Source: Enorma phocaeensis (GTDB taxonomy: Bacteria > Actinomycetota > Coriobacteriia > Coriobacteriales > Coriobacteriaceae). Taken from it: DNA of 64,000 bases. Under the pieces are notes generated by a model that made no database searches, was not told where the DNA came from, and was given only the letters and a program-made list of their open reading frames with translations. The stretch is from NCBI RefSeq assembly GCF_900186505.1, contig NZ_LT891970.1, positions 28,689-92,688 on the forward strand. The letters are read 5' to 3'. Below are positions 1-8,025 of this stretch, piece after piece (the first letter of the stretch is position 1; each line of letters starts with the position of its first letter). The position numbers and the translations under genes are program-made.

Positions 1-2
1 CG

Positions 3-584
3 CTGCCCGCGGCGCCGTTCGCGTGCGTCACGTGGATCACCCGGAAGTGCGACAAGCAGGGCTCGTTCAGGGCCGGCGGCGAGCACCGCTACTCCGCGGG
101 CCCCGCCAACGCCTCCCGCGAGGTCGCCGTCGCGATGGGCGCCTTCGACGTCACGGTCGTCGGCGCCGGCGGCGAGGTCGTCGCCGAGTACCCGCGCGAG
201 TGGGGCGACGCGCCGACCGACTCCGCGGACCCGACCCTGCAGCTGAGGCTGCTCGCGATCCGCCCGGGCGGCTGGCGCGACAGCGTCGTGCGCGGGTCGC
301 TGCCCGAGGAGCTCGTGGCGTTCCTCGACTCGGAGGCGCCCGCCGACCTCGGAGCCGACCTCAGGGCGCTGCGCGACGTGAGCGCCCGCCGGGGCTGGGC
401 CGCGACCGTGGAGGGCGCGCTGCGCTCGCTGGGGGCCACCGGCGGCGTGGACGCCGCAACCCTCGAGCTCGCCGCCGCCAGGGCGGCCGCGGGCGACGCC
501 GTGGTCTCCTACGACGAGCCGGTCGACCTCGCGGGGTACGACCGGGCCTTCGAGCTGCTGGAGGGAGGTGCCGCGAGTGCCTAG
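3..584 (+). CDS. istA: IS21-family transposase IstA, C-terminal part (partial at window edge)
   Basis: The frame is open from the first bases of the window to TAG at 582-584, giving 193 residues with no initiator near the edge, so the gene starts upstream. No catalytic DDE residues are visible because the integrase core would be in the missing part. The visible part resembles the C-terminal domain of IstA proteins in position and in its overlap with istB rather than by a diagnostic motif. Its stop lies within the istB start region (8-nt overlap with the GTG at 577), which implies translational coupling. Identity therefore rests largely on the neighbour; a shorter start at 135 is unlikely since the frame continues upstream with protein-like sequence. 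Confidence 0.7.
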   Translation: MPAAPFACVTWITRKCDKQGSFRAGGEHRYSAGPANASREVAVAMGAFDVTVVGAGGEVVAEYPREWGDAPTDSADPTLQLRLLAIRPGGWRDSVVRGSLPEELVAFLDSEAPADLGADLRALRDVSARRGWAATVEGALRSLGATGGVDAATLELAAARAAAGDAVVSYDEPVDLAGYDRAFELLEGGAASA

Positions 585-1332
585 GCTGACCGACGAGGAG
601 CGCGAGGAGTTCTCCTCGCGCGCCAGGTCGCTGTTCATATCGAGGGCGACGGTGGCGTGGTTCCTCGAGACCGCGACCCCGGGGCAGCTCGCCGCGTGCT
701 CGGGGATGCTCGCGCGCGAGCTCGAGTCCCGCGAGCGGTCGAAGCGGGCGAGGCTGCTGCGCCAGGCCAGGTTCCCGGTGCCCAAGGCCGTCGACGGCTT
801 CGACTGGTCGAACGTGCGCTTCCCCGAGGGCTGGGGGCGCGAGGAGATGCTGTCGCTCGACTTCGTGGGGCGCGCCGAGGACCTCGTCTTCCACGGCCCG
901 ACCGGCCGCGGCAAGACGCATGTCGCCACCGCGCTCGGCATCGAGGCGACCCGGCGCGGGATGCCCGTGCGGTTCTTCCAGACGGCGACGCTGGTGCTCC
1001 AGCTCGGCAAGGCCAAGCGCGAGGGGACGCTCGACAGGCTGCTCGCGGACGTCGGGAGGGCCGACCTGCTCGTCCTGGACGAGTTCGGCTACGTGCCCTT
1101 CGACGTGGACGGGGCGAGGCTCCTGTACCAGGTCATATCGGACAGCTACGAGAGGAGGAGCATCGTGTTCACCACGAACGTGGAGTTCAGCCGCTGGGGC
1201 ACGGTCTTCGCGGACGACAAGCTCGCCGCCGCGATCGTGGACCGGGTGGTCCACCACGGCAGGCTCGTGGAGTTCGGCGGACCCAGCCACCGTCTCGAGG
1301 AGTCGCTCATGCTGGGCAAGTCAGGAAGCTAG
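577..1332 (+). CDS. istB: IS21-family helper ATPase IstB
   Basis: This 251-residue protein has the AAA+ ATPase signature of IstB/DnaC-like helpers: Walker A GPTGRGKTH (about residue 107), Walker B LLVLDEFGY (about residue 165) and a sensor-like FTTNVEF. IstB proteins assemble on target DNA and recruit and activate IstA, setting target choice and immunity. I prefer GTG at 577 because GGGAGG lies 8 nt upstream; GTG at 568 in the same frame is the alternative and would place the start inside that Shine-Dalgarno sequence. Length is usual for the family, so the gene looks intact even though its partner is cut by the window edge. Confidence 0.9.
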   Translation: MPRLTDEEREEFSSRARSLFISRATVAWFLETATPGQLAACSGMLARELESRERSKRARLLRQARFPVPKAVDGFDWSNVRFPEGWGREEMLSLDFVGRAEDLVFHGPTGRGKTHVATALGIEATRRGMPVRFFQTATLVLQLGKAKREGTLDRLLADVGRADLLVLDEFGYVPFDVDGARLLYQVISDSYERRSIVFTTNVEFSRWGTVFADDKLAAAIVDRVVHHGRLVEFGGPSHRLEESLMLGKSGS

Positions 1333-1398
1333 CGGCGTGCCCGCGCCGAAAACCGAAAAACTTGCGTGACGAAACCCGAAAGAAAGGCTCGCTCTTTT

Positions 1399-1424
1399 GG
1401 GACTGCGGTGGGAATCCTGGACCA
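1399..1424. repeat. Left terminal inverted repeat of IS3-like element
   Basis: Begins GGGACTGCGGTGGG and matches the right repeat at 3043-3068 in all 26 positions when reverse-complemented. It lies just upstream of the AGGAGGA ribosome binding site of the transposase, as usual for IS3 elements. Confidence 0.9.
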
Positions 1425-1447
1425 AGGCGGGACAGGAGGAGAACCGC

Positions 1448-3034
1448 ATGTACAGCCAGGGGCAGAGGAAGCGCGCGATAGAGACCTTCATCAAATTCGA
1501 CCATAGCTACGCCGACACCGTCGCAGAGTTAGGATATCCGACGAGAGCCTGCCTGCGTAACTGGTGGAACGAGTACAAGAAAACCGGTGAGGTGCCCGAG
1601 AGCAAGTTCGCCACCGATCCGAGGTACACCGCAGAGATGAAGCAGCGCGCCGTCGAGCACTACCTCGAGCATGGAAAGAGCCTGGTGAGGACGATGAGGG
1701 CGCTGGGATATCCCAAGAGCCGCGAGGTGCTCGGCGACTGGATCGACGAGATAGCGCCCGGGCAGCGCAAGTATAGGGGCCCGAACCCAAAGACGCCGCC
1801 GATTCCAATCGAGAAGAAGGTGCAGGTGGTGGCGGAGCTGGAGGCGAGGACTGGGCCCGCCGCGGTGATAGCCGAGCGTCACGGCGTGTCGAGGACCGCA
1901 CCCTACTTCTGGCGCAGGGAGATGATGGGCGATAATAACGGGGGACCCGAGAAGAAGGGAGAACCCGTGAGCAAGGAGTTCGACGACCTGCCCGATGACA
2001 TCGAGCAGCTTCAAGATATGCTGCGAGAGGCGAAGATGCAGCTCAGAAAGGTGCAGCTTGAGCTCGACGTACGCCAGGCGACCCTCGAGATAGTAAAAAA
2101 AGACCCGGGCGCCGACCCGGACCGCCTGGCCAACGCGGAGAAGGCGGCGATGGTGACGGCGCTGAGGACCAAGTATAAGCTCTGCGAGCTGCTCCCCGTG
2201 GTGGGCATGGCCAAGAGCAGCTACGAGTACGCGAGGAACGTGCAGCTCAAAGGCGAGACCGAGGAACACGCGTCCGCCAGGGAGGCGGTAATAGCGGCGT
2301 TCGAATCCAGCGGCGGCACCTACGGCTACAGGCGCATCGTCGCCGAGGTCAACGCCGGGTCTGGATCTGAGAGCCGAGTCGGCGAGTGGACCGTGCGTGC
2401 CATTATGGCCGAGGAGAACCTGGTCGCATGCGCCGCCAAGAAGAAGCGGCGCTACAGCTCCTACGAGGGCGAGACGTCCGCAGCGCCTCCGAACCTACTG
2501 CTAGACGAGCGGGGAAAGCACCACTTCCGCGCCGACAGCCCGAACGAGACATGGATAACGGACGTCACCGAGTTCCGCATCCCCGCCGGCAAGGCCTATC
2601 TCTCGCCAATCGTCGACTGTTTCGACGGAATGCCGCTGAGCTGGTCGATCTCCACGTCTCCCGATGCCGAGATGGCGAACTCCTCGCTGCTCGGAGCGTG
2701 TGAGTGGCTCGACGAGGGCGACCACCCGGCCGTGCATTCGGATAGAGGCGGTCATTATCGCTGGCCAGGCTGGATAAAGATATGCGAAGAGAACGGCCTG
2801 GTCAGATCGATGTCGAGGAAGGGCTGCAGCCCCGACAACGCGAGGTGCGAGGGCTTCTTCGGAAGGCTCAAGGTGGAATTTTTTTACGGACGCGACTGGG
2901 ATGGGGTTACAATCGAGGAGTTCATCACCATGCTCGACGCGTATCTGAGATGGTATCGTGACATCAGGATCAAGAGCGACCTGGATTACAAGAGCCCCAT
3001 GCAGTACCGAAGGGATTTGGGACTAGTCGCATAG
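1448..3034 (+). CDS. IS3-family transposase, single fused open frame
   Basis: The 528-residue protein joins an N-terminal helix-turn-helix region (two helix-turn-helix-like units, roughly residues 1-150), a charged coiled-coil stretch (about 180-230) and a C-terminal rve integrase core. The catalytic triad is visible as WITDVTEF (first Asp), HSDRGGHY (second Asp) and DNARCEGFFGRL (Glu). ATG at 1448 is chosen since AGGAGGA ends 7 nt before it; an in-frame ATG at 1397 would lie in the terminal repeat. In many IS3 elements orfA and orfB are joined only by a -1 frameshift; here both parts are in one continuous frame. No stop or frameshift is seen, so the enzyme is probably functional. Confidence 0.92.
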   Translation: MYSQGQRKRAIETFIKFDHSYADTVAELGYPTRACLRNWWNEYKKTGEVPESKFATDPRYTAEMKQRAVEHYLEHGKSLVRTMRALGYPKSREVLGDWIDEIAPGQRKYRGPNPKTPPIPIEKKVQVVAELEARTGPAAVIAERHGVSRTAPYFWRREMMGDNNGGPEKKGEPVSKEFDDLPDDIEQLQDMLREAKMQLRKVQLELDVRQATLEIVKKDPGADPDRLANAEKAAMVTALRTKYKLCELLPVVGMAKSSYEYARNVQLKGETEEHASAREAVIAAFESSGGTYGYRRIVAEVNAGSGSESRVGEWTVRAIMAEENLVACAAKKKRRYSSYEGETSAAPPNLLLDERGKHHFRADSPNETWITDVTEFRIPAGKAYLSPIVDCFDGMPLSWSISTSPDAEMANSSLLGACEWLDEGDHPAVHSDRGGHYRWPGWIKICEENGLVRSMSRKGCSPDNARCEGFFGRLKVEFFYGRDWDGVTIEEFITMLDAYLRWYRDIRIKSDLDYKSPMQYRRDLGLVA

Positions 3035-3042
3035 GATGGATT

Positions 3043-3068
3043 TGGTCCAGGATTCCCACCGCAGTCCC
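3043..3068. repeat. Right terminal inverted repeat of IS3-like element
   Basis: Ends CCCACCGCAGTCCC and is the exact reverse complement of 1399-1424. It begins 8 nt after the transposase stop codon. Confidence 0.9.
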
Positions 3069-3088
3069 TTTCCGAAAGCAAGACTTGA

Positions 3089-3700
3089 CTAAACACAGAC
3101 GGCTTCCGCGAGGTCATCGGCGCCGCCGAGGGGTTCACGGAGTCGGCGGAGTGCTGGCGGGGGTTCCTCTCGTGGCTCAAGTCGCGCGGGCTGCGCGGCG
3201 TGAGGATGTTCACCGGGGACAAGGCCGCCGGCATGGTGGGATCCATCGCCGAGGTCTTCCCGGGGGCGGCCTACCGGCGCTGCACCGTGCACTTCTACAG
3301 GAACGTGCTGGCGAGGGTCCCGAAGTCGAGGAGGCCGAAGGTCGCCGCCATGCTCAAGGCGGTCCACGCCATGGAGTCGCGCGAGGCGTCCGAGGCCAAG
3401 GCCCTCGAGGTGGCCGACGAACTCGACTCCATGAGGCTGAGGGAGGCCGCGAAGGTCGTCAGGGACGGCTACGCGGAGACGCTGGCCTACACGCGCTTCC
3501 CGAGGGAGCACTGGAGGAGGATCAGGACCAACAACGCCATCGAGAGGCTGAACCGCGAGATCCGGCGCAGGACGAGGGTCGTGGGCACCTTCCCCGACGG
3601 GAGGAGCGCCCTCATGCTCGTGACCGCCAGGCTCAAGTACGTCGCGGAGAGCGAGTGGGGCTCGAGGCGCTACCTGGACGTGACGCTGCCGGGCGAGTAG
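3089..3700 (+). pseudogene. IS256 (Mutator-type) transposase, 5'-truncated remnant
   Basis: From 3089 the frame encodes about 203 residues with the C-terminal half of IS256/Mutator transposases: GFREVIGAAEG, then TGDKAAGMVGSI, CTVHFYRNVL, and TNNAIERLNREIRRRTRV, which carries the catalytic Glu. A TGA at 3086 precedes the open stretch, and the N-terminal half (about 200 residues in the family) is absent. The homology begins only about 20 bp from the right end of the IS3-like element, but the sequence left of that element is not the missing IS256 half, so truncation was not simply caused by that insertion. An internal ATG at 3200 is not a credible native start. Confidence 0.85.
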
Positions 3701-3925
3701 CCGCACCGGAGGGCGGGCCTATGGGGCTGTCGGAAAGTGCGCAAGAATCTTGACGGTACCGACGGGAGGTCCGCGCTCATGCTCGTCACCGCCAGGCTCA
3801 AGTACGTGGCCGAGAGCGAGTGGGGCTCGAGGCGCTACCTGGACGTGACGCTACTGGACGAGTAGCCGCACCGGGCGGCGGGCCTATGGGGCTGTCGGAA
3901 AGTGCGCAAGAAACTTGACGGTACC
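3596..3925 (+). repeat. 165-bp tandem repeat of IS256-type right ends
   Basis: The stretch 3596-3760 is repeated at 3761-3925 with a constant 165-bp offset and few mismatches. Each unit holds the last codons of the IS256-type transposase (GRSALMLVTARLKYVAESEW), its stop codon, and the same right terminal sequence GGGGCTGTCGGAAAGTGCGC ending in TGACGGTACC. The second unit is therefore a fragment of another related copy joined tail-first to the first. Confidence 0.85.
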
Positions 3926-4046
3926 TTACCGTACGCACCCTTCATCCAAAAAGAGTGATCTACTTCCATCCGTTCATAATCGTTATGCGATTCGACTACT
4001 CACTATAGTTGCCCGACTACCCGTCTATTAAACTGGTTTAAGAAAA

Positions 4047-4071
4047 GAGGGAAGGAGTAGTTCCTTCCCTC
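4047..4071 (-). terminator. Rho-independent terminator of the ricin/YkuD gene
   Basis: A perfect 10-bp stem (GAGGGAAGGA with TCCTTCCCTC) around a 5-nt loop is followed on the minus strand by TTTTCT. It lies 24 nt after the stop of the minus-strand gene at 4095. Confidence 0.85.
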
Positions 4072-4094
4072 ACACTATTCGTTAAAACGCTAAC

Positions 4095-4973
4095 CTATGC
4101 ACTCGGATATATATAAACCAACGTGCCTAAAGGAATAAAATCATAAATCCACTTTGCATTGTCGAGCTCCAAGCGGACACAGCCATGAGTTTCTGCATGT
4201 CCGATCGTCGTATCATACGGAACGCCGGGATATCCCGTTCCGCGATAATATCCAGTCGAATGGAAGCGCTGACCTTCACCGTCAGGACTACCGCTGGGAA
4301 TGAAAAATTCAGTCCAGTAATAATAATCTGGATCATTACCCATGATATAGCCTTTGCCCAAGACCTCAAAAACGCCACGAGCAGTTATTCCATAAGTTGG
4401 ATCATGCTTGTTAGTTGTACCGACACTGCAAATCCAGTCTTTAATTGGCTCCCAGTTGCCTGCGGATCCCTTAAAGACAATCGTGCGGAAATTATCGTTA
4501 TCAACGCAAATCAGATAATTCGTTTTACTTGTCCAATTCTGAATCGCTTGATACGCACTATACGCAGCATTCGAGAAAGACTGCGACGTCCCATCTTTAT
4601 AATAGAAGAACCAGACACCATCACGAGAAACCCAGCCGTATCCCTGCGTGACTTCAATAGTCCATGCTTGAGAACGAGAGAAGCCCTCCTCAAATTCATC
4701 TTGGTATACGTTATTGTTTTGAGCTACCGTAAGCGCGAGACCGGATCCAACATTGAGGAACGCAATCCCTCCGCCATCGGCAATATCCGCATTCCAAAGT
4801 TGCGCATTAGAGTGATTCATCTCCCATTGATGAACGTTTGCACCGGCTATTTGGGATCCGCTATCCACGTCAAGCACTTTCTGGGATACAAAACTCTTAA
4901 TAATATAGCTGTTGCCGTAAGAAATAATGTAAAACTTCTGAGCTACAGAATTGTTGTCGGTATACACTTGCAC
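4095..4973 (-). CDS. Severed 3' part of secreted protein: ricin-type repeats plus L,D-transpeptidase (YkuD) domain
   Basis: This frame is the direct in-frame continuation of the gene at 5028-7919: codons run without shift from the TAA at 5028-5030 into 5027-4095. It encodes the sixth beta-trefoil (units around GANVQVYTDNNSVAQKF and GANVHQWEMNHSNAQLW, the third degenerate) and, in the last ~140 residues, a YkuD L,D-transpeptidase core with the catalytic HAETHGCVRL. Such enzymes form 3-3 peptidoglycan crosslinks or anchor proteins, outside the membrane. If translated alone, initiation would need GTG at 4973 and the product would lack a signal peptide, so it would probably not reach the wall. 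No convincing Shine-Dalgarno precedes that GTG. I regard it as the stranded end of a broken gene unless the stop is read through. Confidence 0.8.
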   Translation of the reverse strand: MQVYTDNNSVAQKFYIISYGNSYIIKSFVSQKVLDVDSGSQIAGANVHQWEMNHSNAQLWNADIADGGGIAFLNVGSGLALTVAQNNNVYQDEFEEGFSRSQAWTIEVTQGYGWVSRDGVWFFYYKDGTSQSFSNAAYSAYQAIQNWTSKTNYLICVDNDNFRTIVFKGSAGNWEPIKDWICSVGTTNKHDPTYGITARGVFEVLGKGYIMGNDPDYYYWTEFFIPSGSPDGEGQRFHSTGYYRGTGYPGVPYDTTIGHAETHGCVRLELDNAKWIYDFIPLGTLVYIYPSA

Positions 4974-5027
4974 ATTTGCGCCAGAAGCACTTGATCCAGC
5001 TACAATATCAAATTTTAAAGAAGAATC

Positions 5028-5030
5028 TTA
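5028..5030 (-). other. In-frame TAA interrupting a ~1274-codon gene
   Basis: On the minus strand ...GAGATCCATTCTGGA is followed by TAA and then GATTCTTCTTTAAAATTTG, which continues the same repeat pattern in the same frame. Comparison with earlier units (a Tyr-x-Ile strand, then Val/Phe-Asp-Val-Ala-Gly) shows that sense sequence is expected across this position. Confidence 0.85.
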
Positions 5031-7919
5031 TCCAGAATGGATCTCATAAAGGCCATCCGCGATAAGTCGTGTAGAGAGGAACAGGAAATGCTGTGACGAG
5101 GAACCGTTCATATCAGCGATTGTGAGCCCCGCTCCGTTTGCGGTCCCGGCTGCACCAAGAGAAATGACAAGGCCATCCCGATTGGCGAGCGAGAAAAACG
5201 TTCCGTTCCAAACAAGCTTCCATCCATTCGAAGTATCTGCATCAGACATCGAACTGCCCACTTGGATAACGGAGCTGCCGTCAGTGGCAATTACACCACC
5301 AGAGGCCGCAGTCCGAATCCAATATGAATCGGTCTCACGATTGTAGATAAGCTTGAATCTCTGTGCCAAGGTATTATTCGAGTCGTAAATCTGTATGACC
5401 GCCCCACTTGCGCTCGACCCGGCAGCAACATCAAAAACTTTATTCGGATCGGTAACAGGGTTAATCGTATAGATTCCATCGCTGAATGCTGCAATTTCCT
5501 TAAGCCAGAACTTCTGTGAAGCGCTCCCATTTGGGAAGAAGACCTGAAGATTCGAGCCATTCGCAAACTGCCCGTTCGCAACATCAAGTGCAAGCCCGTT
5601 CGCCTTATTAATGATGGTGTAGGATCCATCCTCATTCTCGATAAGAATCCACTTCTGGGCATCAGAACCATTGTTTTCCCATTGTTGGACATTGGTTGTA
5701 GCAACGATATTGCCATCTTTGACATCGAGCACTTTTCCCGTTCCTACAACCGTAATGCTGTAAGTTCCATCAGCATTCTTATTGAAGTAATACCTCTGCG
5801 CTCCCGATTCATTCTTCTCGAAAATCTGTGCATTCGCTCCGTTGCCAAGTGAACCCGCGGCGATATCCGCCACGTAGTTACCGCCAGGCGCCGACCCGGC
5901 AACAATCAAAAATGAACCCTCAACATCTGTAACGCCTTGCGGTAAATCGGAAACAAAGGGACGCAGGTAAAACCTCTGAGCAACGCTTCCGTTCGCGGAG
6001 TAAACCTGGACATTCGTCCCATTAGTCACTCCCCCCGCAAAAAGGTCGATAACGAGATCAGGGCGAATTTTAGAGACGAGCATGTAAGTGCCGTCCTTCT
6101 CCACCAGTTTCCAGAGTTGAGCATCAGAACCATTGGCAGTAAAGATATGAACATTAGCGCCATCTCGGACACTCGCGGAATCGACATCCAGAACCTTATC
6201 CGTCCCGCTCAAACCAATCGTGTAGTACTCGGAATTACCGTATCGTGTAAAAGTCCATCGTTGAGAACCGGTCATGTTGCTCTGATAAATCTGGACGTTT
6301 GCACCGTCGTTTTTCAATCCATTGGCAACCTCAACAACCATCACCAAATTTGAAGACGACTCAATGACGTACTCTCCGTCTTCGATGATTGTGCCGGAGC
6401 CTGCCGCAGGGTTATCGCAAAGTCTCAGCCAAAACTTCTGAGCAAGACTCCCATTGGCTGTATAGGTCTGAATATTCGATCCATTAGCGAGTAATCCACC
6501 GAAGATATCGAGAGCCTGGCCGTTTGCGGCATTGATAAATGAATAGGAGCCGTCATCGTTCTTATGCAAAGCCCATTTCTGCTGAAGAGTAGCATAAGCA
6601 TCCCATTGCTGAACGTTAGCACCTGGAATCATATTTCCATTAGAGACGTCCAGGGCTTTTCCAGAAGAGATGGAGTAAATCGTGTAATACCCTTGTCCGT
6701 CATACTTGAAGTAGAATTTCTGGGCATTCGATCCATTGTTTTCCCAAAGCTGAATATTCGCACCGTTCTGCGTAGAGCCGGCGGAAACATCAACAACCGT
6801 GTTACCGTTCTCGCTTCCGGCAACGATAATGTAAGAACCGTCTTCAGGAAGCTCCTCACCGGGAGCGACCGGCTCACTGAGTTCAGCTAGAACGAGATGG
6901 AACAATTGGGCATTAGATTGATTCGCAGTCCAAATCTGTACATTGGTTCCGTTCCCAGTACCGCCACCAAAGAGATCAAGAACAAGATTCGGATTAAGCT
7001 TCGAAACGAAAATGTATGCGTTGCCCTGTTTGATGATATGCCACAGCTGCGCATCGGTACCGTTGGCGGTCCAAATCTGAACATTAGCGCCATCGGCTGC
7101 AAGAGCTCCAGCTACATCCAGAACCTTATCAGTGCCAGCAAGATGAATCGTATAGAATCCGTTTTCGTATACAAACTGCCACTTCTGGGCAGCGCTCATG
7201 TTGCTCTCATAAATCTGGACATTGGAGCCATCTGAGGTTGAACCACCCGCAACATCCAAAACTTGGTTTCCATTCACGCCGGACTGAATGATGTAAGTCT
7301 TGTTGCTATCAATCCCCTCAACTGGTGGAGCAACTTCCGGCTTCTCATCCGGTTCAACATCGCCCTGATCACCAGTGGCGCTATCCCCTTCTTCGGGTTT
7401 CTCGATTGTTTCAGAGCCATCGCCGGTGGTTAGATCATCACTCGCATCAAATGATTCCTCAGTGCCCTGCTCCTCCTTTGAGTAATCTCCCTCTTCTGCT
7501 GAAGAATCCTCATTATTTGACACGTTCCCGAACTCAGACTCCGACGTCATATTGTCGCTATCTCCGCTATTACCGGAAGCGTCCTCGTCATCCTTATGAA
7601 CTGACTCTGCATTATTATCATCCGCATTCAGATCGGAATAATCGGACTGAGAGCCACCTACATTCGTAAAGTTATTGCGTTCGTATATCGAATCGCCGCT
7701 CGTGTCGACGTCTGAGGCGTCATTCCATCCAAGATAATCGCTATCAGAACCACTGTGTTCAGGATAAGCGGGGAGTCCTTGGACAACACTAGACCCGTTA
7801 TCATCGTTAGGGGTCACGCTGACGGCAAACGCAGGAGAGGGAAGAGCCAACGCGATGAATGCCGTTGCTGGAACCAAAAGCTTCAGGAACGCACGCCAAC
7901 AATTAAGATATTTCGTCAT
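5028..7919 (-). CDS. Secreted ricin-type beta-trefoil repeat protein (N-terminal part of a broken L,D-transpeptidase gene)
   Basis: The 963-residue product begins with a signal peptide (hydrophobic LLVPATAFIALALPSPAFA, likely cleavage after AFA), followed by a highly acidic Asp/Glu/Ser linker (about 35-200) and then about 15 units of ~45 residues with the RICIN-like motif G-A/S-N-V-Q-x-Y/W-x-x-N-G-S-x-A-Q-x-W/F. Fifteen units make five three-lobed beta-trefoils, a carbohydrate-binding fold, so the protein probably binds cell-wall or host glycans. It ends at TAA 5028-5030 inside the first strand of a sixth trefoil; the rest of that trefoil and a YkuD catalytic domain follow in frame. As encoded it is a binding protein with no enzyme. 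The gene is more A/T-rich than its neighbours, suggesting transfer or different selection. Confidence 0.88.
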   Translation of the reverse strand: MTKYLNCWRAFLKLLVPATAFIALALPSPAFAVSVTPNDDNGSSVVQGLPAYPEHSGSDSDYLGWNDASDVDTSGDSIYERNNFTNVGGSQSDYSDLNADDNNAESVHKDDEDASGNSGDSDNMTSESEFGNVSNNEDSSAEEGDYSKEEQGTEESFDASDDLTTGDGSETIEKPEEGDSATGDQGDVEPDEKPEVAPPVEGIDSNKTYIIQSGVNGNQVLDVAGGSTSDGSNVQIYESNMSAAQKWQFVYENGFYTIHLAGTDKVLDVAGALAADGANVQIWTANGTDAQLWHIIKQGNAYIFVSKLNPNLVLDLFGGGTGNGTNVQIWTANQSNAQLFHLVLAELSEPVAPGEELPEDGSYIIVAGSENGNTVVDVSAGSTQNGANIQLWENNGSNAQKFYFKYDGQGYYTIYSISSGKALDVSNGNMIPGANVQQWDAYATLQQKWALHKNDDGSYSFINAANGQALDIFGGLLANGSNIQTYTANGSLAQKFWLRLCDNPAAGSGTIIEDGEYVIESSSNLVMVVEVANGLKNDGANVQIYQSNMTGSQRWTFTRYGNSEYYTIGLSGTDKVLDVDSASVRDGANVHIFTANGSDAQLWKLVEKDGTYMLVSKIRPDLVIDLFAGGVTNGTNVQVYSANGSVAQRFYLRPFVSDLPQGVTDVEGSFLIVAGSAPGGNYVADIAAGSLGNGANAQIFEKNESGAQRYYFNKNADGTYSITVVGTGKVLDVKDGNIVATTNVQQWENNGSDAQKWILIENEDGSYTIINKANGLALDVANGQFANGSNLQVFFPNGSASQKFWLKEIAAFSDGIYTINPVTDPNKVFDVAAGSSASGAVIQIYDSNNTLAQRFKLIYNRETDSYWIRTAASGGVIATDGSSVIQVGSSMSDADTSNGWKLVWNGTFFSLANRDGLVISLGAAGTANGAGLTIADMNGSSSQHFLFLSTRLIADGLYEIHSG

Positions 7920-7956
7920 ATTGAAGCAGGCCCCCTATAGAACTCAACTCATAGAC

Positions 7957-7993
7957 TATCGTATATTGTAGCGTTTTCAGTAGAACGGGCCAA
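7957..7993 (-). promoter_or_regulatory. Sigma-70-type promoter of the ricin/YkuD gene
   Basis: On the minus strand TTGGCC (7988-7993) and TACAAT (7965-7970) are separated by exactly 17 bp, about 45 bp upstream of the ATG at 7919. The sequence TATCGTA (plus-strand 7957-7963) touches the downstream side of the -10 box. This gives the gene its own promoter although rfbD ends only about 107 bp upstream. Confidence 0.6.
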
Positions 7994-8025
7994 GCCGTTT
8001 GAACACAGCCTGACTGTCGAGCATC

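Larger units (their letters stand above)
1..1332 (+). mobile_element. IS21-family element, right part (istA end plus istB)
   Basis: The window opens inside an IS21-type transposon: the tail of an istA-like transposase is followed by, and overlaps, a complete istB-like helper ATPase. This istA/istB overlap is the classical IS21 layout. The left end lies outside the window, and I could not identify a right terminal repeat between the istB stop and the next element at 1399, so the outer boundary is uncertain. Confidence 0.8.
1399..3068 (+). mobile_element. Complete IS3-like insertion sequence with perfect 26-bp inverted repeats
   Basis: The 26 bases at 1399-1424 are the exact reverse complement of those at 3043-3068. 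Between them lies one transposase gene with good ribosome binding site and uninterrupted frame. The three bases outside each end are TTT (1396-1398 and 3069-3071), compatible with the short target duplications of IS3 elements, although a run of T makes this weak evidence. The element sits between the IS21 remnant and an IS256 remnant and looks recent and potentially active. Confidence 0.85.

Noticed and set aside
2986..3246. Minus-strand frame across the right end of the IS3-like element
   Set aside because: It spans the terminal repeat and two unrelated elements; a chance frame.
4185..4994. 269-codon open frame opposite the YkuD-domain segment
   Set aside because: Residue pattern is not protein-like, and the minus strand shows ricin units and the HGC active site.
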